From Pseudomonas sp. Irchel 3A7 (lineage in GTDB: Bacteria > Pseudomonadota > Gammaproteobacteria > Pseudomonadales > Pseudomonadaceae): 64,000 bases of DNA. Every line of letters begins with the position of its first letter. The first letter of the stretch is position 1. The notes below the pieces were generated by a model. The model saw only the letters and a list, made by a program, of their open reading frames with translations, made no database searches and had not been told where the DNA came from. The stretch is taken from assembly GCF_900187565.1 (NCBI RefSeq), contig NZ_FYED01000004.1:1-64000 (forward strand). The letters run 5' to 3'. Below are positions 55,341 to 62,943 of this stretch, in pieces. Made by a program: the position numbers and the translations under genes.

Positions 55341-55936
55341 CGGTAGGTCTCTTGGCTGTGCCAAAAATATGTGGGGATTGGATTCTGGACCGCAGGCTTG
55401 CCAACAAGGTAAGCGCGGCCCGCTTCCACATTGAAGTCAAGGGCATTCACGGGGCGGTAGAAATCAAATTTCCGCTTGGTTTTTGTGAAAATACCAGTTT
55501 TCACGAGGGCATCAACCACAGCCGTCGTAGCCTGCATCGTGTTGCGATAAGGCGAGTCCTTGGACAGGAAGAACCGGCGGATCAACGGATCCAGTCCACC
55601 GGAAAACTGGCTGTCGAAGCGCTCGAGGGCTTGGGTACGAGCGTTGACGGGCAAGCTGTCACGGTAAAGTTCAAAATTTTCCGCTCTGTCGTCGTCGGCT
55701 CCGAACGCCACCGTCGCTTGACGCAAGCAGTAGTCGACTAGGCGCACCAAGTCGATGTGTTCGCCATCAGCTTCAGGCAGTTCGATGTAGCGATCATCTT
55801 TCAAAAGGGGGGTTGGCAGTTTTTCTGCCATAGGGTGGTTGGTCATGAGAACCTCGTATTGGTGGTAAGGAAGGACAGCGAATGCGGGCCGTCCTTTCTC
55901 GTCATTGATGAATTGAACGTTGAAATCCTGGGTCAT
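55337..55936 (-). CDS. cargo protein with a Phd/YefM-like N-terminal segment
   Basis: 199-residue protein of unknown function. Residues 5-30 (VQFINDEKGRPAFAVLPYH then YEVLM) resemble the first strands of Phd/YefM-type antitoxins, which bind DNA. The remaining about 165 residues match nothing I know (DLVRLVDYCLRQATVAFGAD, RFDSQFSGGLDPLIRRFFL, YFWHSQETYR). It runs against the head genes and overlaps the head gene by 4 bp. A purine-rich AAAAAAGAGGAAAAAAC precedes ATG 55936, and a palindrome (55951-55978) sits 15 bp upstream. It is likely a moron with autoregulated expression. Confidence 0.6.
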   Translation of the reverse strand: MTQDFNVQFINDEKGRPAFAVLPYHQYEVLMTNHPMAEKLPTPLLKDDRYIELPEADGEHIDLVRLVDYCLRQATVAFGADDDRAENFELYRDSLPVNARTQALERFDSQFSGGLDPLIRRFFLSKDSPYRNTMQATTAVVDALVKTGIFTKTKRKFDFYRPVNALDFNVEAGRAYLVGKPAVQNPIPTYFWHSQETYR

Positions 55937-55950
55937 GTTTTTTCCTCTTT

Positions 55951-55978
55951 TTTCATATCCCAAATGAAATATATGAAA
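55951..55978. promoter_or_regulatory. 8-bp inverted repeat, candidate operator of the 55337-55936 gene
   Basis: TTTCATAT (55951-55958) and ATATGAAA (55971-55978) flank CCCAAATGAAAT, which holds a further ATGAAAT half-like site. It overlaps the expected promoter region of the minus-strand gene. Confidence 0.6.
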
Positions 55979-56346
55979 TAAACGACGTGACCGCAACTGT
56001 TGTTTGATCAATTCCGCAGGCAGGGCCTGCACCAGTGTCTATGGGAGTCAACCGCAAGGTGATCCGTGAACGCGTCGTTGTTTCGTGATCGTTGACGGGG
56101 ATTCCATGATGACGGGTCATGGGTTGAGGAAGACGCTCAGGCAATTGTTGACGAAGTAGATGACGACGTTGATTTTCTTGATCAGATAGATCAGGAGGAA
56201 TGACCCGAAGGGTCTACATGTTTCGAATCAAGCCCTGGCAGCCGTCGGGGCTTTTTTATGCACGCGATTCACTCAGGCCTCGTCAATGACGGGGCTTTTT
56301 CATATCTGCGGGCAGGGCCTGCAAATCGTCTCTGGGAGACAAACAA
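55979..56346 (+). other. phage remnant stretch with duplicated leader, no intact gene
   Basis: This 368-bp stretch has no complete gene. GCAGGCAGGGCCTGC (from 56016) and GCGGGCAGGGCCTGC (from 56308) begin two related copies, about 37 bp each, of a phage gene leader that ends in GGGAGTCAAC or GGGAGACAAAC. The second is the true leader of the scaffold gene; the first now leads only to a 15-codon ORF (56041-56088). A frame from 56094 to 56201 ends in a very acidic tail (VDFLDQIDQEE) and may be a gene remnant. A weak hairpin plus T6 lies at 56230-56257. Confidence 0.5.
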
Positions 56347-57057
56347 ATGGGCTTGAAGTATCAGCTGGACACTCTTGATGGTCTCGACGATTCCGTCAAA
56401 ACGCTCTACGTCGAGAAGGGCGGCAAGTTCGTACTCGGCATCGAAGGTATGCCCCAGCCTGAGGATGTCTCTGGATTGAAGTCCAAGGTCCAGGAACTGT
56501 TGGATGAGAAGAAAGCCGCCGATAAGGCGCGCAAGGATGCCGAGGATCAGGCCAGGCTCGATCGCGAAGAAGCCGCTCGCAAGTCCGGTAACGTCGAAGA
56601 ACTCGAAAAGTCCTGGTCCGAAAAATACGCTCGTCGCGAAGCTGAGCTGAGCGGCACGCTGGAGCAGGAGCGCGCAATGGCGCATGGGCAGATCCGGGAT
56701 CTGACTGTCGGCCGTACTGCTACTGATATTGCATCTGCCCTGGCAATCCCAGGCAGCGCAAAAGCCCTGTTGCCGCACATTGAGCGCCGCTTGGGCGTCG
56801 AGCAGCGCGATGGGAAGCCTGTGGTGGTCGTGCTCGACCCTCAGGGGAAGCTCTCGGCGGCAACGCTGGATGAGCTGAAAGCGGAATTCGCAAACGACAC
56901 GGCGTTCGCGCCATTGATCGCGGGTAGTAAGGCATCGGGCGGCGGGGCCAACGGTGCTGGGAATGGCGGCGGGGCCGCAAAAGGCAAGATCGGCGGCACC
57001 AAAGAGGAACGCACGGCTGCAATCGCAAGCCGGTTCCCAGACCTCCCTCAATCGTAA
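56347..57057 (+). CDS. phage scaffolding-like protein
   Basis: 236-residue protein typical of phage head scaffolds. A short N-terminal globular part (KYQLDTLDGLDDSVKTLY) precedes a long charged coiled coil (about 45-110) and then a Gly/Ala/Asn-rich flexible segment (GGGANGAGNGGGAAKGK). It ends in a basic/helical tail (RTAAIASRFPDLPQ). The place between minor head and capsid genes agrees. GGGAGACAAACAA precedes the ATG. Confidence 0.78.
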   Translation: MGLKYQLDTLDGLDDSVKTLYVEKGGKFVLGIEGMPQPEDVSGLKSKVQELLDEKKAADKARKDAEDQARLDREEAARKSGNVEELEKSWSEKYARREAELSGTLEQERAMAHGQIRDLTVGRTATDIASALAIPGSAKALLPHIERRLGVEQRDGKPVVVVLDPQGKLSAATLDELKAEFANDTAFAPLIAGSKASGGGANGAGNGGGAAKGKIGGTKEERTAAIASRFPDLPQS

Positions 57058-57068
57058 GGAAATAACTC

Positions 57069-57320
57069 ATGTCCCTGTCTCAAATGCAGGTTTTTAGCGA
57101 CTACATCATGGCGATGGTCGGCGCCACCGCGCAGAAGGCTGAGCAGGACAAGCGCCACTTGCTTGAGCAGAGGCTGACGGCCAGCGAGCAAACCCACTTC
57201 GAGAAACTGACCAATGCACAAAAAGACCAGGATCGCCTGCGCGATCGCCTTGCCACTTCTGATCTGCGGTTGTCAGTCCTCCTTGCAAGACTTTTGCAAA
57301 AACCGGATGTGCCTGGATAA
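57069..57320 (+). pseudogene. chimeric ORF: capsid-like start fused to an Rz-like coiled coil
   Basis: 83 codons. The first about 17 residues (MSLSQMQVFSDYIMAMV) look like the start of a major capsid protein, which is what should follow a scaffold gene. The rest (KRHLLEQRLTASEQTHFEKL, then RLRDRLATSDLRLSVLLA) is typical of phage Rz/i-spanin lysis proteins. The final residues come from duplicated chromosomal flank (copy A). A deletion joining capsid to lysis region near 57117-57125 is the simplest account. Confidence 0.6.
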
Positions 57321-57645
57321 CAACTTGGCTCAACTGAAAACCAGTTCGATTTGATGTTGAACTGTCTGCACTGAATTGTATTCAGCCTGAGCACGTGACT
57401 AAGTGTTTCGTTGTTTTTAGAGTGGGTGGGCGATTGATGTGGGTGCGAAGTGGACGGTAATCAGGGCATCTTCGTGGATCGCATCTCATGTACTTCTACG
57501 ATGGATGCTCTGACTCAGCCCTGTCTTGCGGCTTTTCAGGCGTAGAATGGGCAATGCCACCTATCAAAAGGAGTCGCGCATGATCTCCGACCAAATGAAC
57601 AAACAGGCATCCGACAGTAAGGCAGTCTGGGATCAATACATCTGC
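57283..57645 (+). repeat. direct repeat copy A of the right chromosomal flank
   Basis: About 363 bp closely similar to 61391-61802, starting TTGCAAGACTTTTGCAAAAA and ending in CAATACATCTGC. Relative to copy B it lacks about 50 bp internally (before GTGGACGG near 57452) and the 3' part of the small gene. It lies inside the prophage although copy B is the outer flank. Confidence 0.9.
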
Positions 57646-57648
57646 TGA
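57580..57648 (+). pseudogene. truncated copy of the small gene at 61737
   Basis: 22 codons (MISDQMNKQASDSKAVWDQY then IC and stop) identical to the start of the intact gene up to the repeat breakpoint, with the same AAAAGGAG ribosome-binding site. The rest of the gene is replaced by unrelated phage sequence. Confidence 0.85.
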
Positions 57649-57892
57649 CAGAAGAAGAGTTAATAGCGAACTGTCCGCGTTATGTGCCTCAGGCGTAGGT
57701 GTCGGTTCAGATGCGAGCAAGGAGTGCGTTAATAGCAATAAACGGCCTAGCATCCGTTGTTTTAAAGCGGGAATTCCTTTTCCGCGGGATTGGTCAGATT
57801 ATATTGAGTCCTTGCGCGAGGTTGTACGTACCCGCTCTGATGATGTCAACAGGGTGCTGCCATTAATGCCTAATTACCCCGATGAATCATAA
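57649..57892 (+). other. unrecognised ORF tail in the gap before the acyltransferase
   Basis: A frame open from inside copy A to the TAA at 57892 encodes about 80 residues (segments SALCASGVGVGSDASKEC, AGIPFPRDWSDYIESLREVV). It has coding-like composition but no start of its own, so it is probably the 3' end of a phage gene cut by the copy A junction. Confidence 0.4.
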
Positions 57893-57923
57893 AGGGCTAT
57901 TAGTTGTTGTAAATTTAGATTTG

Positions 57924-59897
57924 TCACTTAAAAACACCGGACTCGTTTAAATATTTGCTAACCAGCATTGCCCCTTGAGTTGTCAGGTGACCATAATCCC
58001 ATGTCAATAGGTCGTCAGGCTTTCCGGGGACGTGTGTTAAGCAGCCTTTTTCCGAGCACAAATATTTTATTAATGAAATATAGCGGACTGGTTGAGTGCT
58101 AAGGAGGGTAGACATATCTTCGTCGCTGGATGAGGCGTAGGCGTCTGAGTCATTTACTATGCGATCAGCGATTGCGCCGCCATTTTTCCAATGATTGCTT
58201 TTCCAGTCGCTATATACCATAGCAGGAAGGGCGCTAGGCCAATGAGGCGCAGGACCAATAATCACAATATTCTGTATGCCTATAGCTCTTAATTGGCCTA
58301 TGGTTTTTAATAGTCCTGTTTTTGCTTCCGATGGAGATGCCCAATCCTTCTGGTATTTATTCCAAACTGCAAATAGTACGACTGTTTCTGGTTGAGTGTT
58401 TTTTATCTTTGATAAAATACTTGCGTTGCTTTTTGCGCAAAGCTCATATGAGTAGTCTGGTACAGGAGGGCATGCATCTCTGGTGAATTGATAGAATTCG
58501 TACCTGCTGCCAAGTACTATTTTTAGGCCTGGGTAAAGCCTGCCTGCATGCGAGTCCCCCCAGATAAAGATAGAGTGTTTGCCTGATCGTTTTTGGGTGG
58601 GCGAACATTCGCGGCTATAATCATCGAATGGCTGTACGTAGCTAAGCCAGCACTTTGAGTATCTAGCGTCTGTTTTGTACTCGTAATTGAAGTTTGCAAT
58701 ATTTCTGATTTCATCCGGAAATCTGCTTTCGATTCCTTTAAGTGAATAAATTGCAAGTCCAAGAGCGCATATTGCAACAGAGGATGCGCTTAGAATTATA
58801 GCCTTCGTTGTCTGGCTGCCTCTGGTGCGCAATGGTTTTTCAATTAATAGATAGGTAAGCCATGCCAATGCAATGCTTGCAAATACCAGGGCGATTCTAA
58901 TTTCATGAGTCGGCTCTACACGGCCAAGTATGCGAGCGAAGGCGAGAAGGGGCCAATGCCAAAGATACAGAGGAAAACTGATGAGCCCAACCCAAACGAA
59001 AATCCGATTGGACAGGACTACTCTGTTTAGCCAGGAGAATGGGCCTGCAGTGATGATAAGTGCAGCCCCAATTGTCGGTAGAAGAGCCCACCAACCTGGA
59101 AAGTGATTACTTTTCGTGGTCAAGGAAAATGCAGCTATCAGCAATGCAAATCCAATTGCGGACAGGATATTTCGAGCGGGTTGGCCACTCCAGTGTTGGG
59201 TGAGCGGCAATTTAAAAATGGTGACATAGGCGAGCAGTGAGCCTACTAAAAGCTCCCAAAATCGAGTATGCGGTGAGTAGAAAGTCCCAGTCGCGTCGGA
59301 TTGCACATTCATGATGTTCAGAGCGAACGATAGTCCGCCAGTCACGACAATCAACATCAGAACGTTGATCTTTGATTTCCAAGCTGCCCAAACCATCAAG
59401 GGCCAAATCAAATAGAACTGCTCCTCGATTCCGAGCGACCACAGATGTAAGAGGATTTTTGTTTCGGTACTGCTATCAAAGTACCCAGATTCACGTAACA
59501 AAATAAAGTTTAAAATAAATGTTGATCCGCCAACAACATGTTTCCCAAGTTGCATGTATTCATCAGCAAGCAAGATCAGCCAGCCAAAAATCAAAACTAC
59601 AGCAAGCACAAGTAAAAGCGTAGGGAAAATTCGATTGATGCGCCGAGTGTAGAATTTCATGAAGCTGAAGCTATTATTCTCAAGGCTGCCGAAAATTATG
59701 CTGGATATTAGGAATCCTGAAATGACGAAAAAAATATCAACACCGACAAAACCTCCCTGAAACAATGATGGAAATGCATGAAATACAACCACAGATAGGA
59801 CGGCTATTGCCCTGAGCCCATCTATGTCTGGCCTGTACTTCGGGTGGCTTAATTGTTTGTCGCTCGCTAGAAGCGTCGATTCAGATAACGAGGTCAT
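57924..59897 (-). CDS. OafA/YrhL-type O-antigen acyltransferase with SGNH domain
   Basis: 657-residue integral membrane acyltransferase. The Acyltransf_3 domain (about 20-370) has ten or so helices with YRPDIDGLRAIAVLSVVVFH, FFVISGFLIS, YTRRINRIFPTLL and HLWSLGIEEQFYLIWP, including the catalytic His and the R-x10-H type motif. The C-terminal periplasmic SGNH domain (about 420-657) has GDSH (about 447) and a late Asp/His. This family acetylates O-antigen or peptidoglycan, and phage copies alter LPS to block superinfection. The gene is AT-rich against the backbone, a sign of separate transfer. Confidence 0.9.
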   Translation of the reverse strand: MTSLSESTLLASDKQLSHPKYRPDIDGLRAIAVLSVVVFHAFPSLFQGGFVGVDIFFVISGFLISSIIFGSLENNSFSFMKFYTRRINRIFPTLLLVLAVVLIFGWLILLADEYMQLGKHVVGGSTFILNFILLRESGYFDSSTETKILLHLWSLGIEEQFYLIWPLMVWAAWKSKINVLMLIVVTGGLSFALNIMNVQSDATGTFYSPHTRFWELLVGSLLAYVTIFKLPLTQHWSGQPARNILSAIGFALLIAAFSLTTKSNHFPGWWALLPTIGAALIITAGPFSWLNRVVLSNRIFVWVGLISFPLYLWHWPLLAFARILGRVEPTHEIRIALVFASIALAWLTYLLIEKPLRTRGSQTTKAIILSASSVAICALGLAIYSLKGIESRFPDEIRNIANFNYEYKTDARYSKCWLSYVQPFDDYSRECSPTQKRSGKHSIFIWGDSHAGRLYPGLKIVLGSRYEFYQFTRDACPPVPDYSYELCAKSNASILSKIKNTQPETVVLFAVWNKYQKDWASPSEAKTGLLKTIGQLRAIGIQNIVIIGPAPHWPSALPAMVYSDWKSNHWKNGGAIADRIVNDSDAYASSSDEDMSTLLSTQPVRYISLIKYLCSEKGCLTHVPGKPDDLLTWDYGHLTTQGAMLVSKYLNESGVFK

Positions 59898-60044
59898 TGT
59901 TGTTAGCGAATCCGTCTGATTAATAACCCATTGTCGGGGCTGTGTATCCTACCAGCACAGCCAACCCATACCGCCTTCATGTGGTTATTTTTTGTCTGGA
60001 GAAAAGCAAGGACTGCAACTGATAACGAACGCGAATCCTCGTCC

Positions 60045-60413
60045 GCACGCTTTGGGGGGGGCGCGCGGGGTGAAACTTTGGCCGGCCAGATCGCCGTAGC
60101 CTGGAGCATCCACAACCGCGTGAACAACGGAAAAGGCCAGGCCGTGGTGAGGGGAGGGTACGCCGGTGTGTACCAGAAGCCGCGCCAGTTTAGCTGTTGG
60201 AACAAGAACGAGCCGAATTACGAATACCTGAGTGGCGCCACGCAGATCCCGTACTGCGAACAGGAAAGGCTCGGATCGCTGCTGGCCAGGTTATCGACGG
60301 AAAATAGCTAATCCCACCGGTGGCGCGGCGTTCTACTACACGTACATTGAGGCGCCTGTCTGGACTGTGGGGCGCAGCAGACGCTAAAGCTCGGCCACCA
60401 CATCTTCCTTCAT
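60045..60413 (+). pseudogene. frameshifted SleB-type cell-wall hydrolase (phage endolysin)
   Basis: One frame carries RGETLAGQIAVAWSIHNRVNN and QFSCWNKNEPNYE of Hydrolase_2/SleB enzymes. After about 60270 the family sequence moves to another frame (AAGQVIDG), meets a TAG at 60304, and continues in yet another frame (NPTGGAAFYYTYIEAPVW, LGHHIF). At least two indels are needed. A run of eight G (60054-60061) marks the 5' end. After 60430 a short frame (HVRVLNSIPASM...KEADS) may be a lysis-lipoprotein remnant. Confidence 0.7.
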
Positions 60414-60532
60414 GGACGTACCGCGAGCGCAGCAGGCGGCGTGGTTCATGGGGAGCACGTGCGTGTGCTCAACAGCATTCCCGCCTCCATGTGTTTGCAA
60501 ACAACCAAGGAGGCGGATAGCTGACAACGCTA

Positions 60533-60865
60533 TCATCGCGCAATTAATTGCATGAGTCCGAATGTCGCTCCGCCTGCTATTACAGCGATGATTAGGCCTG
60601 AAAAAATAGATGACTTAATATCGTTAACATCTTTTGCTGTGGTGATTTGTAGAAGGGTTGAAAGCGCCTTTTGATCGATTGCATTTAACTTCTCACTTAC
60701 CTCTTGAATTTTTTTACTTAATAGAGCTACTTGGCTGTCTAGATAGGCCCTGTCGTCTTTTGACGCGTCTGTCGCAGGCTTTTCGTCTTCAGGAAATAGA
60801 TTGTCGACGAGGCGTTTAATTGCTGGCGAAGTCTTGTCTTTCAATCCTTCAATTTCTTGTTCCAT
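60533..60865 (-). CDS. small C-tail-anchored coiled-coil protein, unknown function
   Basis: 110-residue protein. A charged N-terminal part and a predicted coiled coil (about 40-80, SQVALLSKKIQEVSEKLNAI) precede one C-terminal membrane helix (about 88-108, FSGLIIAVIAGGATFGLMQL). TAGGAGG lies 8 bases before ATG 60865, which fixes the start although the frame is open further up. It is the only gene in this part of the prophage that looks intact besides the acyltransferase. I do not recognise a family. Confidence 0.6.
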   Translation of the reverse strand: MEQEIEGLKDKTSPAIKRLVDNLFPEDEKPATDASKDDRAYLDSQVALLSKKIQEVSEKLNAIDQKALSTLLQITTAKDVNDIKSSIFSGLIIAVIAGGATFGLMQLIAR

Positions 60866-60977
60866 CAATGGCCTCCTAAGGTTAAAAACCGTCTTGGTTG
60901 TGTCCTTCTTCCTTTTCAAGAGCCGAAGTGTAGTCACTATTTTCTGACTCAACCTTGAAATTGACGTGCGGCTGTTT

Positions 60978-61205
60978 TCAGCCCGCCATTGGCCCGCACA
61001 CTCTGGGGTGAGGCGCGAGGCATTGCCTGGCCGGATTTATCCGCAACCCCCTCAAGCTGGGCGGGTATGACTTCTTTGTGCGCAAATTCGCCATGGCTTC
61101 ATCCCGCTGCTGGACGGCTTCGGCGTGCATCTCGACCAGCTTGATGATGTTCTGCCGGGCCTGGCGCAACTGCGGGGTCAGTTCCTCAATTTCGTTCTCA
61201 AGCAT
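60978..61205 (-). CDS. possible small phage protein with coiled coil
   Basis: 75 codons from ATG 61205 encode LENEIEELTPQLRQARQNI and EMHAEAVQQRDEAMANLRTKK, a believable coiled coil, then a basic tail. The frame is open further upstream (including DPYEIEDISDGLGCPTPLE) but has no start before the att site and terminator, so the true gene may have lost its 5' end at attR. Confidence 0.4.
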   Translation of the reverse strand: MLENEIEELTPQLRQARQNIIKLVEMHAEAVQQRDEAMANLRTKKSYPPSLRGLRINPARQCLAPHPRVCGPMAG

Positions 61206-61332
61206 CCGGAGCTGGTGCGGGCAGGTTTCAAGCGGCGTCGGGCAACCGAGCCCATCGCTGATGTCTTCGATTTCGTACGGGTCTACGGCCAGGCCATACA
61301 GAAATCTGGATATGTGGTTTTCGCGATTTGCG

Positions 61333-61349
61333 CTGCTGGGCGGTCTAGA
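61333..61349 (+). other. putative attR core
   Basis: CTGCTGGGCGGTCTAGA, identical to the left copy at 48841-48857. A terminator follows in the same relative position. Confidence 0.75.
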
Positions 61350-61378
61350 AGGGCTCACCGAAAGGTGAACCCTTTTTT
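61350..61378 (+). terminator. original tRNA-Val terminator displaced by the prophage
   Basis: AGGGCTCACC (61350-61359) pairs with GGTGAACCCT (61364-61373), one C-A mismatch, loop GAAA, followed by T6. Same layout as 48858-48886. Confidence 0.82.
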
Positions 61379-61390
61379 GTTGTCTGGGAT

Positions 61391-61802
61391 TTGCAAAATT
61401 TTTGCAAAACCGGATGTGCCTGGATAACAACTTGGCTCAAATGAAAACCAGTTCGATTTGATATTGAACTGTCAGCACCGAATTGCATCCAACCTGAACA
61501 CGTGACCAAGTGTTTCGTCGTTTTTAGAGTGGGAGAGCGATTGATGGGGACGCGAACGATGATCAAGTTCTTTGCGGCTTACCTGTCCATTTGCCTCCTG
61601 CTTCAGTGGACGGTAGTCAAGGCATCTTCGTGGATCGCATCTCATGTGCTTCTACGATGGATGCTCTGACGTAGCCCTGTCTTGCGGCTTTTCAGGCGTA
61701 GAATGGGCAATGCCACCTCATCAAAAGGAGTCGCACATGATCTCCGACCAAATGAACAAACAGGCATCCGACAGTAAGGCAGTCTGGGATCAATACTTCT
61801 GC
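61391..61802 (+). repeat. direct repeat copy B (chromosomal flank)
   Basis: The intact version of the sequence duplicated at 57283-57645, immediately right of the displaced tRNA terminator. It extends into the small gene at 61737, which is complete here. Confidence 0.9.
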
Positions 61803-61931
61803 GCTGCGTTGATTGCCGAAAGCAATCTGACGGCACCCGTTGTAGGCGGCGCTACTCATGAAGACAGGCAGAATCTGTTGATCGAGAGGGCCAAAACCCT
61901 CGCCGACAAAATGATGGAAAACCGAAAATAA
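61737..61931 (+). CDS. small conserved-looking protein of unknown function
   Basis: 64 residues, hydrophilic and helical (LIERAKTLADKMMENRK at the C terminus), no signal or membrane segment. AAGGAG lies 6 bases before ATG 61737. A clean terminator follows, which supports a real gene. A truncated duplicate lies at 57580. I recognise no family. Confidence 0.72.
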   Translation: MISDQMNKQASDSKAVWDQYFCAALIAESNLTAPVVGGATHEDRQNLLIERAKTLADKMMENRK

Positions 61932-61933
61932 CC

Positions 61934-61961
61934 AGAGCCCAGCCATCGCGCTGGGCTCTTC
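61934..61961. terminator. intrinsic terminator between the small gene and carbonic anhydrase
   Basis: AGAGCCCAGC (61934-61943) pairs with GCTGGGCTCT (61950-61959). The T tract is short, but the stem is ten perfect pairs between convergent genes. Confidence 0.78.
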
Positions 61962-61993
61962 GCATCTGCCACTTCTCGCCGCGTCTTGATGAA

Positions 61994-62746
61994 TCAGGCA
62001 ATCAGCTCGACTTTTCCGGTTGCCAGGCGATAAATGCCCCCGACTATTTTCAACGTGCCCTTGCCGAGCGCGTCGGTCAGTAGAGGTGTGGCTTTCTTGA
62101 GGCGCTCGACCGAGTTTTTGACATTTTGCACGGTGGCGTTTTCCACCAGGTCCCCGGGCTGGTTGATCACGGTTTCGATGGACGGTTTGAGTGCGTCCGT
62201 CAGTTTCGGGATCTGCCCGGGGAACACCGTGTGATCCTTGACGGCCTTTATGCCAGCCTCGATGGCGCCACAGCTTTCATGCCCCAAGACCAGAATCAAT
62301 GGCGCGCCCAGCACGGCAACACCATATTCAAGACTTGCCAGGCCTTCATCCGTGACGAAGTTGCCCGCCACGCGGATGGCGAATAGATCACCCCGTGCGG
62401 TATCGAACGCGTATTCGGGTGCGATGCGCGAGTCGGAGCAACTCAGTACGGCCACGAACGGGTTTTGGCCGGAGACCAGGGCTTCGCGTTCGTCCTTGAA
62501 ATCGTGCGTCTCTGAGTTACCGCTGACATACCGTTCATTTCCCTTCATCAGCCTTTCCAGGGCCTCATCCGGATTGATCACGTTTTTTGGTTTGGGCGGT
62601 GCGGCGGTTTTTTCGGCTGCTTGAATGATTCTGCCGGGCAGTGCACCGGCGAGTAGCAAGGCGCCCGTTCCTAGCCCCGCCAGCCGCAGAAAGCGACGAC
62701 GTTCATTGATTGTTGAGGCGGATTTTGTATCACATGATTCACACAT
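61994..62746 (-). CDS. beta-class carbonic anhydrase with Tat signal
   Basis: 250-residue zinc enzyme interconverting CO2 and bicarbonate. An N-terminal twin-arginine signal (RRRFLRLAGLGTGALLLAG, about 16-34) implies periplasmic location. Zinc ligands are Cys in VLSCSDSRIAPE (with the Asp/Arg dyad), then His and Cys in GHESCGA. The N-terminal CESCD before the signal is unusual. The gene is monocistronic. Tat-exported beta-CAs are less common than cytoplasmic ones in Proteobacteria. Confidence 0.92.
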   Translation of the reverse strand: MCESCDTKSASTINERRRFLRLAGLGTGALLLAGALPGRIIQAAEKTAAPPKPKNVINPDEALERLMKGNERYVSGNSETHDFKDEREALVSGQNPFVAVLSCSDSRIAPEYAFDTARGDLFAIRVAGNFVTDEGLASLEYGVAVLGAPLILVLGHESCGAIEAGIKAVKDHTVFPGQIPKLTDALKPSIETVINQPGDLVENATVQNVKNSVERLKKATPLLTDALGKGTLKIVGGIYRLATGKVELIA

Positions 62747-62943
62747 GATGTTGTGTACTCAGGTCGATTCGTTGGGAATAGATACTGTGCTGCAGTGCTT
62801 GCACGAACATGTGGCACTGGAGAGTTGGAGTCTAGTCGCCCGCTGTAACGCTATGTTTTTAGCGAGTAGTACGAGTGCAATCCGTCGATCCATGGACTAC
62901 TACTGACAGGTTGATTCAACTTCGTCCTGACGGGAGTTCCTCG

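Larger units (their letters stand above)
48841..61349. mobile_element. degraded prophage integrated beside tRNA-Val(GAC)
   Basis: The 12.5-kb segment starts and ends with the same 17-bp sequence (CTGCTGGGCGGTCTAGA). It holds an integrase and excisionase at the tRNA side, phage methylases, head genes, lysis remnants and cargo genes. Large parts are missing (terminase, most of portal and capsid, tail, replication), so it cannot form particles alone. Local AT-rich stretches (51700-52700, 57900-59900) contrast with the GC-rich backbone. Confidence 0.88.
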
